From a virus: a stretch of DNA of 22,740 nt. The stretch covers positions 1 to 22,740 of the IMG/VR virus record IMGVR_UViG_3300007960_000213; one strand, written 5' to 3'. Shown in pieces: positions 22,086-22,740 of this stretch. Positions within the stretch are counted from its first letter, which is position 1, and each line of letters opens with the position of its first letter. A program made the position numbers and the translations under genes. Under the pieces are notes generated by a model. The model did not search any database. It saw only the letters and a list, made by a program, of their open reading frames with translations, and was not told the origin of the DNA.

Positions 22086-22740
22086 TGGAACTTACTTACA
22101 TCAATACAACGACTAGCACATCACCAATACCTCTGATTAATTCAAGTCGGGGGTGTTGGGTGTTTCAAAACAATAATACGCCTGATATTCAGAGTGATTT
22201 TATTTATGCAATTATTGATGACGAGGGTAATGCTGTGTTCACGACCAAAACAGGATATACTAAAATATTTGAAGCCCTCGAAAATATACGTGTTGTTTAC
22301 CGTAATGACAGCAAGATTGATCTTACAACTTACGGTTACGGTATTGTATCAGTTGATGAATTGTCGGCACTTACCGATGTAGGCTCAAAAATATTCTTTA
22401 GACGAATATCAGATTATGAGATTGATAGATTATTGATTTATTCAGTAGTTCCAGATTATGATTGCTATAAGAAAATACTGAAATATATTAATGAGCCTTT
22501 AGAGATACCAACATCGGATCTTGTATTTAAGCAATCTGCAATAAGTTCTGGAACAGGTTATATACTAAATGAACTTGGGACAAACAGAGACTACTTATAT
22601 CTTGATGGTACAGCTTCGGTAGATACCGGGTATGTTGGTACAGGTGATGATATTAATGCATTATATGTGGTACTAAACTTAAAGGATGTCACATACGGAG
22701 CAAATCAAGATTATTTGATAGATAATACAAATGGATCTGG
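22085..22740 (+). CDS. Fibre-like protein, 3'-truncated by the window end
   Basis: The frame opens at the ATG overlapping the spike stop (TAATG at 22083-22087) and runs without a stop to the window end, giving 218 residues. The first about 95 residues contain SSRGCWVFQNNNTPDIQSDF, IYAIIDDEGNAVF and KTGYTKIFEALENIRVVYRN. A middle part (DYEIDRLLIYSVVPDYDCYK) follows. From about residue 170, YLYLDGTASVDTGYVGTGDD with LYVVLNLKDVTYG looks like the start of a concanavalin A/LamG-like sandwich. Coupling to the spike gene suggests another host-contact structural protein. The product cannot be named from this fragment. Confidence 0.65.
   Translation, partial: MELTYINTTTSTSPIPLINSSRGCWVFQNNNTPDIQSDFIYAIIDDEGNAVFTTKTGYTKIFEALENIRVVYRNDSKIDLTTYGYGIVSVDELSALTDVGSKIFFRRISDYEIDRLLIYSVVPDYDCYKKILKYINEPLEIPTSDLVFKQSAISSGTGYILNELGTNRDYLYLDGTASVDTGYVGTGDDINALYVVLNLKDVTYGANQDYLIDNTNGS

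Noticed and set aside
22194-22382. 62-residue plus-strand frame near the window end
   Set aside because: It lies out of frame inside the partial fibre-like gene that starts at 22085, whose frame is open for 218 codons to the window edge.

Overview
The window is a virion structural gene cluster from a contractile-tailed phage or prophage (myovirus) of a Bacteroidota host. The host call rests on three things: AT-rich coding sequence, exact TAnnTTTG (-7) promoter elements in intergenic gaps with little Shine-Dalgarno signal, and three FISUMP (Fibrobacter succinogenes major paralogous, TIGR02145/PF09603) domains built into tail proteins. All genes but one read on the + strand and are tightly packed, often with TAATG or ATGA stop/start overlaps that suggest translational coupling.

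Region 1 (1-5006) is the packaging and portal block: a leader with a promoter-like element and a 12-bp inverted repeat ending on the terS start codon, then the terminase small subunit, a GpA-type large terminase, a gpW-like connector and a lambda-type portal. It closes with a strong intrinsic terminator (4981-5006). Region 2 (4988-5354) is a small regulatory island: a minus-strand gene for a probable ribbon-helix-helix DNA-binding protein, divergent from the rest of the operon across a 127-bp gap with promoter elements in both directions and many TTTGT/ACAAA pentamers.

Region 3 (5355-9167) completes a lambda-like head: ClpP-type prohead protease fused to a scaffold, gpD-like decoration protein, gpE-like major capsid protein, an unexpected signal-peptide protein, a gpFI-like protein with apparently swapped halves, and a gpFII-like closure protein. 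Region 4 (9160-16371) is a Mu/P2-like contractile tail: tail terminator with a C-terminal FISUMP domain, sheath, tube, tail assembly chaperone with a probable -1 frameshift extension that fills a 138-nt gap, tape measure, gp46-like wedge and baseplate J-like protein.

Region 5 (16368-22740) is the host-contact end: a gp48/gpI-like tail-tip protein carrying two FISUMP modules (one inserted near its N-terminus, one at its C-terminus), three small proteins of unknown function, a 730-residue tail spike or fibre with a C-terminal SGNH/GDSL esterase, and the start of another fibre-like gene that runs off the window. All three FISUMP modules have the same circularly permuted order. One sits at the neck and two at the baseplate, so this phage appears to use the fold as a surface display cassette at both ends of the tail. 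No baseplate hub, spike, lysis, integrase, tRNA, CRISPR or reverse-transcriptase gene was found in the window.
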